From NCBI GenBank assembly GCA_028386065.3, contig JAKUCV010001933.1, positions 186,001 through 250,000 of the forward strand: 64,000 nucleotides of DNA, given 5' to 3'. The DNA comes from Turnera subulata. Lineage: Eukaryota; Streptophyta; Magnoliopsida; Malpighiales; Passifloraceae. How positions within the stretch are numbered: position 1 is the first letter of the stretch; each line of letters begins with the position of its first letter. The notes under the pieces are model-generated. The model saw only the letters and a program-made list of their open reading frames with translations. It did not search any database and was not told the origin of the DNA. A program made the translations under genes and the position numbers. This document shows positions 38,072 to 52,144 of the stretch, piece by piece.

Positions 38072-41000
38072 ATGGCTGACGGAGGATCGAAGTACACTGT
38101 TGATGATGCGCTTCTTACCATGGGGTTTGGGAAGTTCCAATTCTTTGTGCTTCTTTATGCTGGGATGGGTTGGATTTCAGAAGCAATGGAGATGATGATT
38201 CTATCCTTTATAGGACCAGCTGTTAAGATTGAATGGAGTCTGACATCAAATCAAGAGAGCGCTATAACCACTGTGGTTTTTGTTGGCATGCTTGTTGGAG
38301 CATATTCATGGGGTGCTGTTTCAGACAAATTTGGAAGGAGGTTGGTTGTTTACCACTTTTCGCTTTTCTAACCACTCCATCCATTTTTTTTTTCTAAGTG
38401 GTCTTTTCTTTGTGGGCTTTGAACAAACATGAATTGCTATAAAGACTATTTCTTTCTATCTGCAAATGAGGAACTTGTTTGCAGATTTATTGTCTGGACC
38501 TGATAACTCAGATTCAGAAACTCTAGAACACTTACGATTGAAAATTGTGTGGTTGTTGTTGTTTCTTGTGAAAAGGTCGAGTAACTTTATGTAAAAGGAG
38601 AATAAGAGACAAATTTGTGGTTGAATTGATCTTATTTCCTATCTGTTTTGGTGAAAACTTGCTCTCTTTTTGACAAACACGAAGTTTGTGGCAGATCTGT
38701 TCCACCTTGATCCAGCTTTGATTTATACTTATGCAAACTTGGAACTGAATCATTGTAGTGCATTCTTTCTACTAGTCAATCTTTTCCTCGCTTCTATAAC
38801 TCCATGGTTCTTTTGGTTTTTTTTGCTTCTATTCCTCCAGGAAAGGATTCTTGGTTACAGCAATAATTACTTCTGCAGCAGGTTTTATGAGTGCCTTTGC
38901 CCCAAATTATACTACATTGATTATTTCTCGTTGCTTGGTCGGGCTTGGTCTGGGAGGGGGTCCAGTACTCCTGGCCTGGTTTTTAGAGTTTGTACCTGCT
39001 CCAAACCGAGGCACTTGGATGGTCATTTTCTCTGCCTTCTGGACTTTCGGGGCAATTTTTGAGGCTGCACTTGCTTGGGTATGGCTGTCCGTTCTTATCA
39101 CTTTTGCTTTTCTTGCTTTGATGTCTTGGATGGATTAATATATTAAAAAAGAATGCACTTGTGGAAAATTAAGTAGAACATTAATTTTCCATGGGCTAAA
39201 AGTCAGTTTTGATGGGTTCTTTTCATTGCCAAAGGTGACCTTTAGGTGATATCGATCATTTAAACTCATTTTACTGTGATGGGAATGATACCTTGCATTG
39301 ATGTTGCTGCATTCTGGGAAAATAATTCTCGAATTTCTCTTGGTCTTGTTATAGTCATTTCGTACCCACATATGGTGTAGTGGCACTACCTTTTTGTAAA
39401 CTTGGTTGGAGTAGCTAGCAAATCTGGAGTACTTGTACATCTTAAATTGTATAGAAACTTGAGGCTCTGGTTTCAACTGTTTGAGAACAATTTTTTTTCT
39501 GAAGTTTGACCTATCAATATCTAGACTTTTGACTGTTTTGATCATTCCTGCAGTTAAATCCAACAATTTCATTTCCTAATCTGGGGTTGTTGTAATGGGT
39601 GATGGTAAAAAGATGCATTTTGAATTTTTTCTCATTCTTCTTTCGTACTTCTGCAGATTATTATGCCGGGATTGGGTTGGAGGTGGTTGCTTGGCGCTTC
39701 TTCCTTGCCTTCATTTCTTCTCCTTGTATTTTATGCGTTCACTCCTGAGTCACCAAGGTACTTATGCTTGAAAGGGAAAAAAATGGATGCCAGCAAAATT
39801 TTGGAGAAAATAGCAGAACTGAATGGAAAAGAACTGCCTCCTGGTGTGCTTGTTTCTGATTCTGAAATTGAACTGCAATCGCGGTGTCCTCCAGCAGAGG
39901 ATGCACCTCCAGTGTCAACGGATAAAGATGCTGCTGCTGCATCTCACCCCCCTCCTCCTCCTGCTGCTGATTCTGCTCCTCCTAAGTGGAAGGATTCTGA
40001 CATGGGGGCCGTCAATTCATTGTTACTTCTCGTTTCACCAAAATTAATTAGGTCTACCTTGCTCTTATGGGCAGTGTTCTTTGGGAATGCATTTTCATAC
40101 TATGGCCTAGTGCTTCTGACCACCGAGTTAAACAATAAGGATAACAAATGTTATTCAACACAAGTGCAGTCGCAGAAATCTGCTTCTCATGGTGTTAACT
40201 ACAGAGACGTCTTCATTACCAGTTTTGCAGGTAATTTGTTTGGTTTGTCTGTCAGTACTGATTGCTTGTAGTTGCATGATAAATGTGATTTCTGCACTTC
40301 GGTCCAAGATATCCTTGTAACATATCACCTTTGTTCTTGAAGAATTTCCGGGGCTTATCATTTCAGCTCTAATAGTTGATAGAATTGGACGCAAACTTTC
40401 AATGGCGGCTATGTTCTTTGTGTGTTGCGTCTTCCTCCTGCCATTGGTTGTCCATCAGCCCGCAGGGATAACAACGATTCTTCTCTTTGGAGCTAGAATA
40501 TGCATCACTGGAAGCTTCACAATCGTGTATATATTTGCTCCAGAGGTATGCCATTAGACATGTTTAATATTCAAAAGGCAGCTCATTTTATGATGATCGG
40601 CAATTGCAATGCATTTTGGAGTCATTGATTTAGCACACAATGGCTGGAAGCACACATACCGCATAACATGTCTAGAGGTTTAGATTATAAGAATCTTAAG
40701 CACTTTTGGTGAACCTCAACTAACCTCAGGTAAACCTCAGTAAACATGTTGGTGATTCATGTTTTTGTGCATTAGATTGGCATGAAAACATAATGCTAGT
40801 TGAATCGTGCATGCTATACTTCATGTCTTCAAGTATAATGATAGTCTTTTTCAAGTTGTCGTTTGTGGAAGCGCCTTTGTATGGGGATAACCACCCAAGT
40901 ATTGGGTTTAGTTTCGAAATTTCAAGGGAAATGGTATTTCTGGACAACCACAGTATTTTGAGTAGCACTCATAAGATGACATAGTATAATACTCTTGCAC

Positions 41001-41559
41001 TCTTGGAAAATTGCTATTAGTGCAGGTACTCTTATTTAAAGTGTTAAGGTTTTTCTTCAAGCCTGCATTGTTTTTTTGAACTGTGATCCACCTTGCTCGA
41101 CTCTAGTGTTAATTAAAGCATCTTTATATTAGCCTAGCCTATAGTAATGCACCGGTATATAAGAATTGAATCTGTGATGTCAGTACCGTGCAGTTAAAAA
41201 GGTGTTCCTTTTTTCTGTCTTTTTTATGTAGACTTATTTTACGAATTTCTAATATTGCCAGGCAGATAATCTGTAGTTTTTCCGTGTATTTGCAGATTTA
41301 TCCAACCTCTGTGAGATCAACTGGCATTGGAATTGCAAGTTCGATGGGACGAATTGGCGGAGCTGTATGTCCGCTTGTGGCTGTAAGTTTGGTACAAGGA
41401 TGTCATCAAAGAGAAGCTGTTATTCTTTTTGTGGGTATAGTTTTTGTAGCAGGAGTCTGTGTATTGCTCTTCCCATATGACACTAAGGGTCTTGAATTGA
41501 CCGAGAGTATATCCAGTACCAAACATGATAAACAAAAGGTTTTAAGAGATGAAGTATGA
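38072..41559 (+). CDS. OCT7: MFS transporter, organic cation/carnitine transporter 7 (OCT7)-like
   Basis: Five exons: 38072-38340, 38841-39078, 39657-40230, 40343-40545, 41296-41559; 515 aa from ATG 38072. A 12-helix major facilitator related to Arabidopsis OCT7 and bacterial NiaP, membrane carriers for organic cations, nicotinate or related solutes; the real substrate is not readable from sequence. Visible features: [20 protein letters not shown] in the first helix region, the MFS loop motif SDKFGRR, the conserved block [14 protein letters not shown] with [21 protein letters not shown] after helix 6, [17 protein letters not shown] with VDRIGRK before the second half, and YAPEIYPTSVR-like [15 protein letters not shown] near the end. 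The central loop (about residues 240-290) is expanded with Ala/Pro runs. A possible 84-residue extension is encoded at 36600-36851. Confidence 0.93.
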
Positions 41560-42203
41560 AGTTAGCATTAGTGTAGCCAGTGAAGAACACAATGCAGTAG
41601 ATTGGATGGGTCATACAAAAAAGTAGCTCATTTAGTGTATTCTTTTTTTGTTTCTTTCCCACAATATTTGTCTTGTCCTGACAGTGTATCAAGCTTTTAT
41701 ACAAAAGGTGTTAATTAGTTCCTGGTTCCAGATTTCTCATAGTGTTTTCTATAATTTGAGATGTCACATCTCATATGATCATAGCCTTTATGGAATCTAC
41801 TTCAAATGCAAGTTGTGCTTTAATGTTTTGTTGCACTTTGGAGAGTTGATGAAAATGAAGATAGAGACATAGCTGTAAGTATTTGAGGTTGACCATTACT
41901 GATATGGCTAACTATATATGGCATTCTGAGAAAGTGTATGGCTCATAGCGGCAGTATTTCCACTAACAGCACATCATTCTTGAAACATGAATTGGCTTAC
42001 AGTTTGTAGCTCCATGGCCATACCATGAAAAGCAGTGGACAGTAGATGGATCCAGTATTGTAAACTCAAAACTTCTTGTTATGGAAAGCAGAATAACTAC
42101 AGGGATTGGAAAAACTAAATGGATATACCACATTGACTTAAAGTCGGGATTAACAACTAACAGAATAACTGGTAGATCCAATAGCCAGCAGACATTTTCA
42201 TCT
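41560..42203. other. Gap between two convergent genes
   Basis: The 3' flanks of the transporter gene (+) and the DUF1218 gene (-) meet here. No further feature was recognised. Confidence 0.6.
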
Positions 42204-43081
42204 TTACCTCTTTTCATTTGCCTCTTGGTCTGCAACTGTAAGAAGAACCTGACCATATTCACCTTTTTTACCCTCTGCTTCTTCTTCTTCTTCATAATAG
42301 TAGTAATCTCCCCTGGCATTAGAAGTGAACATTAAACAAAGGAGCCAGAAGAGTGCAGCATCCAGCGCCAAGGTGGCACCACCACCAAAAAGCCCGGTTT
42401 TGGCTGTGGGACATTTTGTGAGAATGTTCTGATGCACATTCCTAGTCAAGTGAAGGAGCTCAGTGATTGATGCCCACAACAGCATGCCTTCAGCAAAGAA
42501 AGACACCAACCTGATTCGACATCAAGAAGAAGGATGGCCATGGATTATAACTTTGAAACAACAGCAGAAATGATCCTCAAACGTGCAGCAAGTGATAACA
42601 AGGGTGTGTACTTACAGGGCTACTATGAAATATACAATCATCGAGGTAGTGTTAAACAAGGCACGACGAGGAATAGATTTGCCTTTATAAGGATAAAACA
42701 CAGAAGCAAATCCAAGTGAAGCACTTGCAGTGAGTGCTGCTATGGATAAGAAACCGAGAAAGACCGATGGATCGGATGGATACTTGCAGACTGCAACTCC
42801 ATTAGAAATACTTGCAGTCCCAGCATCCGGCTGCAAAAAAGGAACCACTAGGACGATAGTTAAAAGGAAGAATCTGTCTCTAAAAATTTATCCAACAGAC
42901 AAGAATACACAGTACATAACACTTCAATGAAGTTTAGCCTTTTTGGTTGGTGGAATGGCTAGTCCCTAGCTAGTAAAAGAAGCAAACTAACCTTTTTTCT
43001 TTCTGCCAAAACTCCAAGTACAAAGGCTATCCAACCAAATACTCCTACTGAGATACCCATATCTCTCATAGTAACAGCCAT
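42204..43081 (-). CDS. DUF1218 membrane protein (Fb34/MWL family)
   Basis: Three exons, 43081-42992, 42830-42616 and 42510-42204; 203 aa. A plant-specific family of four-helix membrane proteins; some members are implicated in secondary wall formation, but no biochemical activity is known. Predicted helices lie at about 9-25 (ISVGVFGWIAFVLGVLA), 53-74 (VFLGFLSIAALTASASLGFA), 94-116 (SMIVYFIVALLVSFFAEGML) and 142-161 (ATLALDAALFWLLCLMF). Family signature segments are present: VCKYPSDPS, YPYKGKSIPR, HLTRNVHQN and CPTAKTGLFGGGA, with conserved Cys. The C-terminal tail is unusually acidic (YYYYEEEEEAEG), encoded by a ctt/tta-rich run near 42277-42303. Transcribed away from the YTH gene. Confidence 0.92.
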
Positions 43082-44989
43082 ATCTGGCAACCAAACTGTC
43101 CTCCTCTAGGGAAATGGGAGGCTTATGCCTGAATAAGGGGAATGAAGAACAATCAAAACATTCTGCAGTCCTCTGCAACTTATTTACTTGTCAACCACAT
43201 TGGTATCATCAAAAAATTTGTCTTCTTTCCTCATGGCTGCATTCTACGGACAAATGATGCTGTTTATGAATGTCCCGATCAACTACATAAAAAGATAAGC
43301 TAAGACAAGGACAGGCTGTACACTTCTGGACAACTTATCGGGAGAAAAACAAAAGCAAAACTTAATATACTCTCTAATTAATCCCATATTTCTTGGAATA
43401 GATGATTCCCACTTGGCAATGAGAGTCAAGTCCAAGAACATACTACAATTAAGGGAATATACGAGCCCTTCTGACAACCTAATGCGAGGAGATTAAGATC
43501 CCAAAAACATCATACATATTTATATATAGATTGAGGAAACCAATATTATAACGCGCTAGATTGAATATAGAATGCTTTAGATTGTTAATGCTAGTCTTAC
43601 GGTTGTATACAGCATATCAAAGTTTGTGTCCTTTTATTTAAAGATCATAATTAACTTAGCTTTCTTGTAACAGACAAAGATGAGATTTTATACGCTGAAA
43701 TCCAATGACAACGTGACTGTAGCTCTCTTATGAACTGTGTGGAACACCAGTTCAATGTTGTTTTTCTTATTTTTCTTGGTAACAAGAACACTAGTTGTTT
43801 GTTTTTCTTTGAGAATAACAAGACTAGTTCAGTTTTTGGTGGTTCGACCCGAGTCGAATCCAGATTAGTCAGGGCAAAGCTCCGCGCACACCGGATGGAA
43901 AACAGGAAAAAAAAAACAAGAAAATAACAGCAAATTAACAGGCAAGTCCTGCTAAACGAGGAATGCATAGCTAGCCAATTACCAACAGACAAAAAGTTGG
44001 GCAGGTTGTGTGACCCAACTCTAGTGAAATGCGTGGGCTGAAGTTCTATTTGAGCCTGTGTTCGATGTAAGCAAACAAAGAGGAATGGAGAACCCACCAA
44101 GCCTTCTTCATACAGGTGCAGTCTTGCCTTGCCTTGATTCCTTGTGGTGTGGACATGCAAATACCAAGCCTCCCAAGTTAATTTATACTTTTGGACTTAT
44201 TGCATAAATAGTCAGTCCACGACATATATCTATGTATACATAATTGTTATATGCAAAATCTTAAGGCAAGTTGAGAGGGAAGGTATAGATTGAACTTTCA
44301 ATCCTAGTTAAATTTCACTTTCAACACACATGAACAACATAAAAAAAAAAAATTAACAGTTCTTTGGATTAACCGGTTTATAAAATCTTACAAAAAGGAA
44401 AATTGGTTTATAATTTTTTTTTTATTTCTCTCCATATAAATTTTAAATTCAACCATGTAAATTGTAATGAGTACAGGTGGGTATTCTCTGTACCGCGAAG
44501 TGTTGGAAATAAAACAAAACAGAACAGAGTTCAGTTCACTTACCCCCACGTGCGTATTTGCCGCCAGCTTCTTATGTTTCTGTTTCAGTGTAAAGTTTTG
44601 TACTTTTTTTAATGTTGTAGTACTAGTATTTTCTTGATTTGGTAGAACTAGAATAAACTGCTGTAGATTTGGAATTCACCACCATCCTTTCTATATTTAT
44701 TGTTATTTAAGATATACGGAGAATGGAAATAATCTGTTCGTAGATAGATGCTAATAAAAAAATTTACATCCCCGAAACTGAACTACCAAAACCAACAAAC
44801 TTCATATCGGTTCTTGCAATAAATGTAATAATAATATAATACAAGAGAGAAATAAAAAGGCTGCTATTTTAATTGCATACTTGCCTTTCTACACAAATAG
44901 AGTAGTATTTTCCATGTATAGATAAATTCTGTGTCTTTTTTATCTTAGATTCTGGTGCCAGTTTTGTTGAAGAGATCTTTCTCTGATTC
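43082..44989. other. Shared upstream region of the DUF1218 and YTH genes; family-2 SINE fragment
   Basis: Lies between divergent start codons and must contain both promoters. 43840-43905 is a family-2 SINE fragment (gagtcgaatccagattagtc, cgcacaccggatgg). The open frame 44160-43651 (-) runs through it and has no domain. No other feature was recognised. Confidence 0.55.
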
Positions 44990-47900
44990 ATGGCGGCAAT
45001 CCCCCAATCACAGGCTCCAGATCGTGCCACTGGTACCTAACCACCCCCCTACCCTTTTTGCTCTTTCTTTTCATGACCACTGATATTGAAAAAAGTTTTG
45101 ATCTTGCTAGACTTTGTTTCCTTCTTTTGATGGGTTTTCTTTGGGGTCTGTAGGGTCGGTTAGCATTCGTGTTCGTTTGATGATCACTTTTTAGGATAGA
45201 ATTAAATCTCTTGGTGGATCGATTTGATTGTGTGTCTAATTTCTGTGCTGGGATTGTTTGCTCTTTTATGAAGATGCATTCGTGAGAGATTGCATATGGG
45301 AGTGGGGGGCTTTGATCTGGTCTGCAGGTGATGAGATCTGTCTGAAATCTGGGTTTTGATAGGTGGCAGAACTAGGGGTGTGTGTTTCAGCAAGTGGATA
45401 TTTCATGTATGTGTTTGAATGAGTTGAGCACTTTTTTCTTGTCTACTTCAACTTCTTTTAGGTGAAGATATGTTTACAGATGCAAATTTTCTGAATTCAG
45501 GAAGTACTGGGAGAATCCTTGTGCTATCAATCTCTGTTTTCTTTTCAATTCTCTTGATAGTTGGTTTGGCAGATTCAATGTCGTGAACAGCTGGTTCTCT
45601 CACTGGGATAACATAGATAAGGTTATTGGAGTAGATTTCTCTAGGACCAGTGCGCTAGTGTCTTGTGGTCTAGGGTAGAGAGAGAAGTATAGTATATCAT
45701 TCCAATGAACAATGCCAAATTATTGCAGTTTACTTGAAAGGTATGCAAAGAGTACCATTCTAATTACAAAAAACGTTCGGGTATGCTTTAGGGGAAGGTG
45801 AAGGTAAAAACTGGGAATACAGTGCAGTAGAAGATGCTCTTTTCTGATAAAAGAATTTGATTACAGTAGAAGTGTTAATATGTCACAGGCAAAACTGAAC
45901 TTAGGGCTGATGTCCTTATGGCAGTTTTGTCTTTGCACAAATGCTTATACTGGAATTTGTAGTAGCTTCTGAAGTTGCAAGAAGCTTAACGGACACCTGT
46001 TAATGTGGTTGCTGGCTGGAGCTTGTAGGCCGGTGGCTTTTAGAATAGGAAAAACATGACTAACGTGCACAAGGTATCTTGGTGATAGCTTCAAGCTTGT
46101 TCTCAAGCTGGACGATGATTGATTTAACAATGTATAGGGTGCAGATTTTGGTTTTTATGATGGATGTTTGTCTTAGGAATTTGCATTGTATGGGATTTTA
46201 AGTGTCATCATTTTGTTTTTCGTTGTTGAACTTTACATGTTTTGAAACTTATTAGCTAGAAACCACTTTTCACTTTGGAAATATTCATGTTCTTCTATTT
46301 ATCATGTGTACAGAGCTGTGCAAGTGTGGCTTTGTGCGCACATATGCATTGCTTCAAGTTTTCCTATCCCCGATTTTAGCTTTGGTTGGTCAGTAATTTG
46401 TAGTGCCTGTGTTTCTAAGACTCTACTAAGTCACTGAGCGTACTGATGATGGATGCAGAAGAGAAACCCGCTGAACCAGATAGCATGAAGGAGCTGGTAG
46501 TTATATATACACTTCAATCCTTAATCCTTTTGTTGTTTGTTTCTCTATGGATAAATTTAAAAGTAAACACGTTTAGTAACGACATTTGTTCATTAACATC
46601 TTATCAGCCTGTTTCAGCAAAAAATGAGACGTCAGTTTCTCCTGATTCCTCTCAGGATGCTCCTACTATTGGTCATCCAAGGGACAACATGGGTCAATCT
46701 GGATCTTTTGGGGCTCCAGGGGATCGCACTGTCTATCCGACTAATGTCTATACCCCTCAGCCACAGGCCTTCTACTATAGAGGTAGTCTTGTATCCCTCT
46801 ATCTCTCTTTTGCAAAGCTTGAACTTGGCTAAGTGCTTACTTATGTTGAGCAAAGGTTGCACTTAGTAATTATACTTGTAGGTGTGATTAGTTGCCGAAT
46901 TTACAGATGGTTTCATTCTTTCGTTCATGTTGGTGTGCAGGTTATGACAACGCTGCCGGTGAATGGGATGAATATCCTGCATATGTCAATGCTGAAGGAT
47001 TGGAAATCGGATCACCTGTGAGCATTATATTTCCCCTGCCTTTTGTTTTGCTTGTGTATTGATTAGACTTGGTATATTCTTCTCTAACATTTACTCTTAA
47101 CTAGGGCCTCTACAATGATAATCCTTCTCTTGTTTTCCACTCCGGATATGGCTATAGTCCACAAATGCCATATGGACCATATTCTCCGGTCACAACCTCT
47201 TTACCTTCTGTCGGTGGAGATGCACAGTTATACCCTCCCCAGCAATTTCCATTTTCTGGGCCACCATACTTCCAGCAGCTAGGTCCTCCTAATATGTCAT
47301 ATATTTCATCACCAACTCCAGTTTCACAACCCGAGATCACCACCTTAGCAAGTATTGACCAACAAGCCGATAGCATGTTGTTCGGACCAAGGCCCACTTA
47401 TCCTCCTCCCCTTGGATCTTTTGGTAGGGGCACATTTTCTGGAAACGTTGGAGGTGGCTTTCATGATCTGCAGCAGGGATTTGATGGGTTGAGGTCTGGA
47501 GGGCTTTGGTCAGATTTCCCAAAGCCCTCTGATAGACATAGACCTTTGACCCCATTATCACCTGCTGTTTCTCCACAGCCAATTGGCCCATTCGGATCAT
47601 TTGGGCAGAATGTTGGAATGGTTTGTTGTCTTAAAACTTTTCTTTTTTTGCTTATGTAATGACCATGCTCCTTTTCGTGCATCCACTTTTGCTTAACTTT
47701 TATCTGAATAAGCATATAAATTCATGAACATGTAAGAGTAAGTTTTACTGGATTATATGCAAAATTATAAAATTTTCTCCACCTTTCCATGGAGTGGGGG
47801 GACGTTGGTTTGGTGGATTTATTGTGCTCAACATGGTTTTTGAAGATTGAAATTTAGTAAAGTTACCAACTCTTGCAATGAGCTTGCAATCTCTCGATTT

Positions 47901-50900
47901 AACTCTGCTTAACTCTAGTTGTTTCTATATATATATATACAAGGAACATAGAATTTAGTATGATATATAATTGACATGACACTGTACATAGCTTTTGTGA
48001 GACAAACCCAAGCAGCTTTAACTGACTGCCCAACCAACATCTTGGGTTCCGCCTACATATTTTTTTTTCCTTTATCTTCTTTGGTTGCTGATACTGAGAT
48101 ATGTGATTGCATGAAGACCCAGCTAGAAAATCAGGAAAACTGAAGACCTGATTTTAGTTTTAAATGTGTGACTTTATCTGCTTTCTTATGTGAAAGACTT
48201 CATTTAGTATATATTGCGGCTGTAAGTGTTTTTTGGCCATGAAGTAATGGTAGCATATTTTTCATTTTGGAGTTAACTTGCAATTGCTATGACACAATCT
48301 GAAGATATTGTTGAACACTAGCATCACCTTCACCTCACCTGACACAGCTAATGAAGTAGACATTTAGTTCTGGCACTAAAGTGACTGACTGATTTGTTTT
48401 GTAGGCATCTCAACAACAAAGATCATTTTATGGCCTTGGATCTGGCTCAAACTCTTACAATAGAGCCTTTGTGCAGAGTGGTTATAATCAGGGATCTAGC
48501 TTTGGAAGGGCATCCATTTCTAGCTTCGGAACAAATGGTCGTGACTGGCTTTCCCTTGACAACAGTAGACGGCGGGGGAGGGGGAATGTTTCTCTATGTG
48601 GTTGTAATGGTAATATGGATATCCTTAGTGAGCAAAACCGAGGACCACGGGCCTCAAAACCCAAGAGTCAAAGCACAACTGAACATGGTTCTCCAACTGA
48701 TAACAACAAAAGTATCAAATCCACTACCAAGATTCATGACGAGTCCTACAATCAAACAGATTTTGTCACTGAATACAAGGATGCTAAGTTTTTCATCATC
48801 AAATCTTACAGTGAAGATAATGTTCACAAAAGCATCAAATATGGTGTCTGGGCCAGCACCCCAAATGGGAATAAAAAGTTGGATGCTGCATATCATGAAG
48901 CGAAAGAGAAGGAAAATGTCTGCCCAGTATTTCTTTTCTTTTCAGTAAGTCCCTGAATTTAAGTGCTTACAGGATAATTAAAACCTGCAGACGATATACA
49001 TATTGTTATGGCCTTTGAAGTGCCTATGAGACTGACCTCTCCAATGAAGGTGGTGCTCGAGTAAATGTTCCTTAAGCTGTTTATTTCAACATAAGTTCAA
49101 GTTTCAAAGAGGACAAGGGGACCTTCTTCCAGTTAATTTTTTATCCCCCTGTGATAGTAGTTGGTCTGAATGTTTTTTCCGCAATTTGATTTCTACCAGG
49201 ATCATGTAGTTGATATTGCTTAGGTTTTTTCCTTATATAAATGTTTGGATGATTTTTTGCCCTCCAATATCCATCATTGTCATTTGCATTGTTACATGTT
49301 ATGCACACTCATCAATATCCATCATTTCCATTTTTCATCGAAATGTGTTCTACACATACTGATTTCCACTAGGTCTGCACTTCTTCTATTTGAATAGAAG
49401 TTTCCTGTGCAGCCTTCAATGATGAACTTTTGATAGGCTGCATTATGTGTCCTTTACCTTTTACGAGATGTCATTGATTGGGCATGCTTCTGCGTTTTTT
49501 ATATGATTTCTTGTCTGAAGTTTGATATTTAATCCTATCAAAACGAAACTGAAAGTTTTGCTATATGCTTAGTTCTTCCAGACTGCTAATTGCTGCGTTT
49601 TCTTTTTTCTCTTTTATATGATCTTTGTACAAATCTATGGGAAATTATTATTTGCAGGTGAATGCTAGTGCCCAGTTCTGCGGAGTTGCTGAAATGGTTG
49701 GGCCTGTTGATTTTGACAAGAGTGTGGATTACTGGCAGCAAGATAAATGGAGTGGACAGTTCCCTGTCAAGTGGCATATCATTAAAGATGTTCCAAACAG
49801 TCAGTTTCGTCACATTGTACTTGAAAATAACGACAACAAACCTGTCACCAACAGTCGGGACACACAGGAGGTAGAAATTTGTTCAGAATGTTTATACTAC
49901 AAATCTTTGATAAACTTTTGGAAAGTTTCCTTTGCTACTTCTTTCTTCAAAAAGTTATGTTCCTACCTTATCTTTTGAACCTTTGCAGTCATAGCTGTTT
50001 TTTTTGCTAAAAAAAGAAATGGTCTATTTAATATCTTGTCCCCCATCATTTTTATTTTACAAATAGCCACTTGATTTCTTTTCTTCTCTCTTTCTTTGTT
50101 TTCTCCACCCCACCTTCGTCCGTAGAATCATAGTTTTGGAGTATATACTATTTCCCTTGTTTTGATCTTGCAGTTCGGGTTTTACTGTTCAGCTTATGAG
50201 TAGTTTATGGTAGATGATGTTCTGAGGTCTCAATTTTTTTCTTCACGCATTGTTTCTTTACCTGCAAAGTGTCCTTATTCCTGAAATTTCTTCTGGGAAT
50301 CTATTCTATAAAAAGAGGCTTCGGGAAGATTTCAATTGGGAAATGTCCCACAAATCTTCTGTAAGATCCTTTAAGATGGATGCAGAGTGCAGAGTGCAGA
50401 ACTCATCTGGTTACAAAAGGCTATTGCTAGTACTCTCCAGAAGTTAGTCCCCCTCTCATTCTCATATTATTTATTGGAACCACCCGTAAACTTATTCATC
50501 CTCAAAGTTTTCCCACTTTTCATAAGTAGACCATTAAATTTTTTCAATGACCATCACTTGTTCTTTTCTATATTTTCTTTACTCCAGCACATCCAGTGTT
50601 GTTTGTTTGAAATTACAGACGATCGTGAGCTTGTGCAGTTTATCCTGATAGTTCTGATTAATGCTAATTTTTCTTTATTTCTGTGCCTAAATATCTCATA
50701 CAAAATGTTGCAGGTTAAATTGGAGCAGGGGATTGAGATGTTGAAAATTTTCAAGAATTATGAAACCGACATGTCCATCTTAGATGATTTTGAATATTAT
50801 GAAGACCGACAGAAAGTCATGCAAGAACGAAAAGCCAGACAGCAAGCCAGCCTGATAGCTGTTGGTGCAGTTGGAGAAAACGATCAGCGAAATGCTGTCA

Positions 50901-51082
50901 CCCTGCCCACTGATTTTATCAAGCAGATGTCCAAGAGTTTTGCTCAAGTTGTCCGCTTCGATGACTCTAGTAAGGATGGGGCCGTCGCTGACAGAGCTGG
51001 TTCCGGCCCCGATGGTCCTATAGGCAGCAGAGTCAAACTGGAAGATGGTATCCCAGCAGTGTCATCAGATCAGACCAGTTAG
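44990..51082 (+). CDS. YTH-domain m6A reader, ECT type
   Basis: Eight exons: 44990-45032, 46459-46496, 46608-46782, 46941-47017, 47105-47620, 48405-48944, 49658-49870, 50714-51082; 656 aa. YTHDF-type cytoplasmic reader that binds N6-methyladenosine in mRNA. The N-terminal 400 residues are a low-complexity Tyr/Pro/Gly/Ser region (e.g. [17 protein letters not shown]), as expected for this family. The YTH domain runs from about 410 to 560: [60 protein letters not shown] and [11 protein letters not shown]. The aromatic cage Trp residues are present at about 432 (GVWAST), 489 and 494 (YWQQDKWSG). A charged helix follows ([14 protein letters not shown]). The N-terminus looks more like the ECT6/7/8 group than ECT2/3/4, but this is tentative. 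A possible poly(A) signal (aataaa) lies at about 51426. The first intron is 1.4 kb. Confidence 0.94.
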
Positions 51083-51885
51083 GAGGAGCTTCAGTTCCGT
51101 GAGGTTTGAGTGGGGCTTGGCATGCTCTGGGTGTGTTCTATACACATAGTTGGATTCTACTCCCTCAGTTGTCTATTATCTCATTGAGAGGGTAGATTCT
51201 GATGTCTCAGAATCGTTTGGAGCGCATCATCGTGACTACTTGCGAGTTTTTTAGAGTGCCGATGTGCTTCATGTATAATACATGCATTTGAGTGTTGGAT
51301 TTCACCTGTAGTCACTAGTGGTCGTTTTCACTTCCGTTTTGTGGCTTGAATTTACATTCCAGTGAGAGTAGTAGTAATGTGACATCAATCTTGTTGTAAA
51401 AGTACCTTATCTTTGAAGGCAGGTTAATAAAGTTATACAGCAAAAAAAAGGTGTTAAAGGAAACCAACTTCTTGACTCTTTAAATTTCTTCTCATAAATC
51501 AATTTTTCTTCGGTGCCTTGATTGCCATAATGTTGTTATTGTGGTGTTCCTGCTTTGAGAGTAAAGATGAGACAATTGTGGATTCAGATTGTGCATTTCA
51601 TGCATATCCATCTCTTATCCATCCGAATGAATATTGACATTTGGCGTTTCTGGGATGGGCAGAGGAGTGAGTGAGAGAGTATATTCACATGATGTTGACA
51701 TGCTTTAGATTCTCCACCAAATAAATAAATTAATAATAGTTTTCCTTCCTTGGACTGGGAGCTCCATTAGTCCACACCCACAAACGCAAGTAAAGCGATG
51801 CTCTTGTACCTTTCTTACCATTAATTTTTTTTTTGGATCAAATTGTATACCATTGATATTATCGTTAACAACAAGCATATTTAAT
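51083..51885. other. 3' flank of the YTH gene
   Basis: The untranslated region probably extends to about 51450 (aataaa near 51426). The rest is spacer with no recognised feature. Confidence 0.5.
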
Positions 51886-51894
51886 TATTTAACA

Positions 51895-52144
51895 AGTCTC
51901 GAGCAAACAACCAGGCTCAACAAAGTTTAGATTGAAGGGAGGTTTTTCAGTCCAGGACAAACTATCGGGCTCAACGAGCGTTTACAGTGGAATTTACGAT
52001 GGGCTCAGCTCAACGAGCGTTTACATTGGAATTTACGATCACCCATAAAAAATGGTGGTCGATGGTTCAAACTCTCATCCTAATAAGAGACTCAGTGAAA
52101 CTCAACCAACTAAGCCAACGATCGACAATTTTCTTTTTAAAGGG
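51895..52144 (-). mobile_element. SINE, family 3, with 9-bp target-site duplication
   Basis: A 250-base insert between direct repeats tatttaaca (51886-51894 and 52145-52153). Reading leftward, the head has a perfect pol III A box (tggcttagttgg, reverse strand of 52107-52118). A B-box-like gtttgaaccatc lies about 35 bases on (reverse of 52061-52072). The body holds a 39-base direct duplication (caacgagcgtttaca at 51972 and 52011). A fragment with ccgggctcaacgagcg lies in the last intron of the receptor kinase gene at about 61806-61860. Confidence 0.75.

Noticed and set aside
43651..44160. 169-codon open frame on the - strand
   Set aside because: Runs through a SINE fragment and low-complexity Phe/Lys stretches; no domain.
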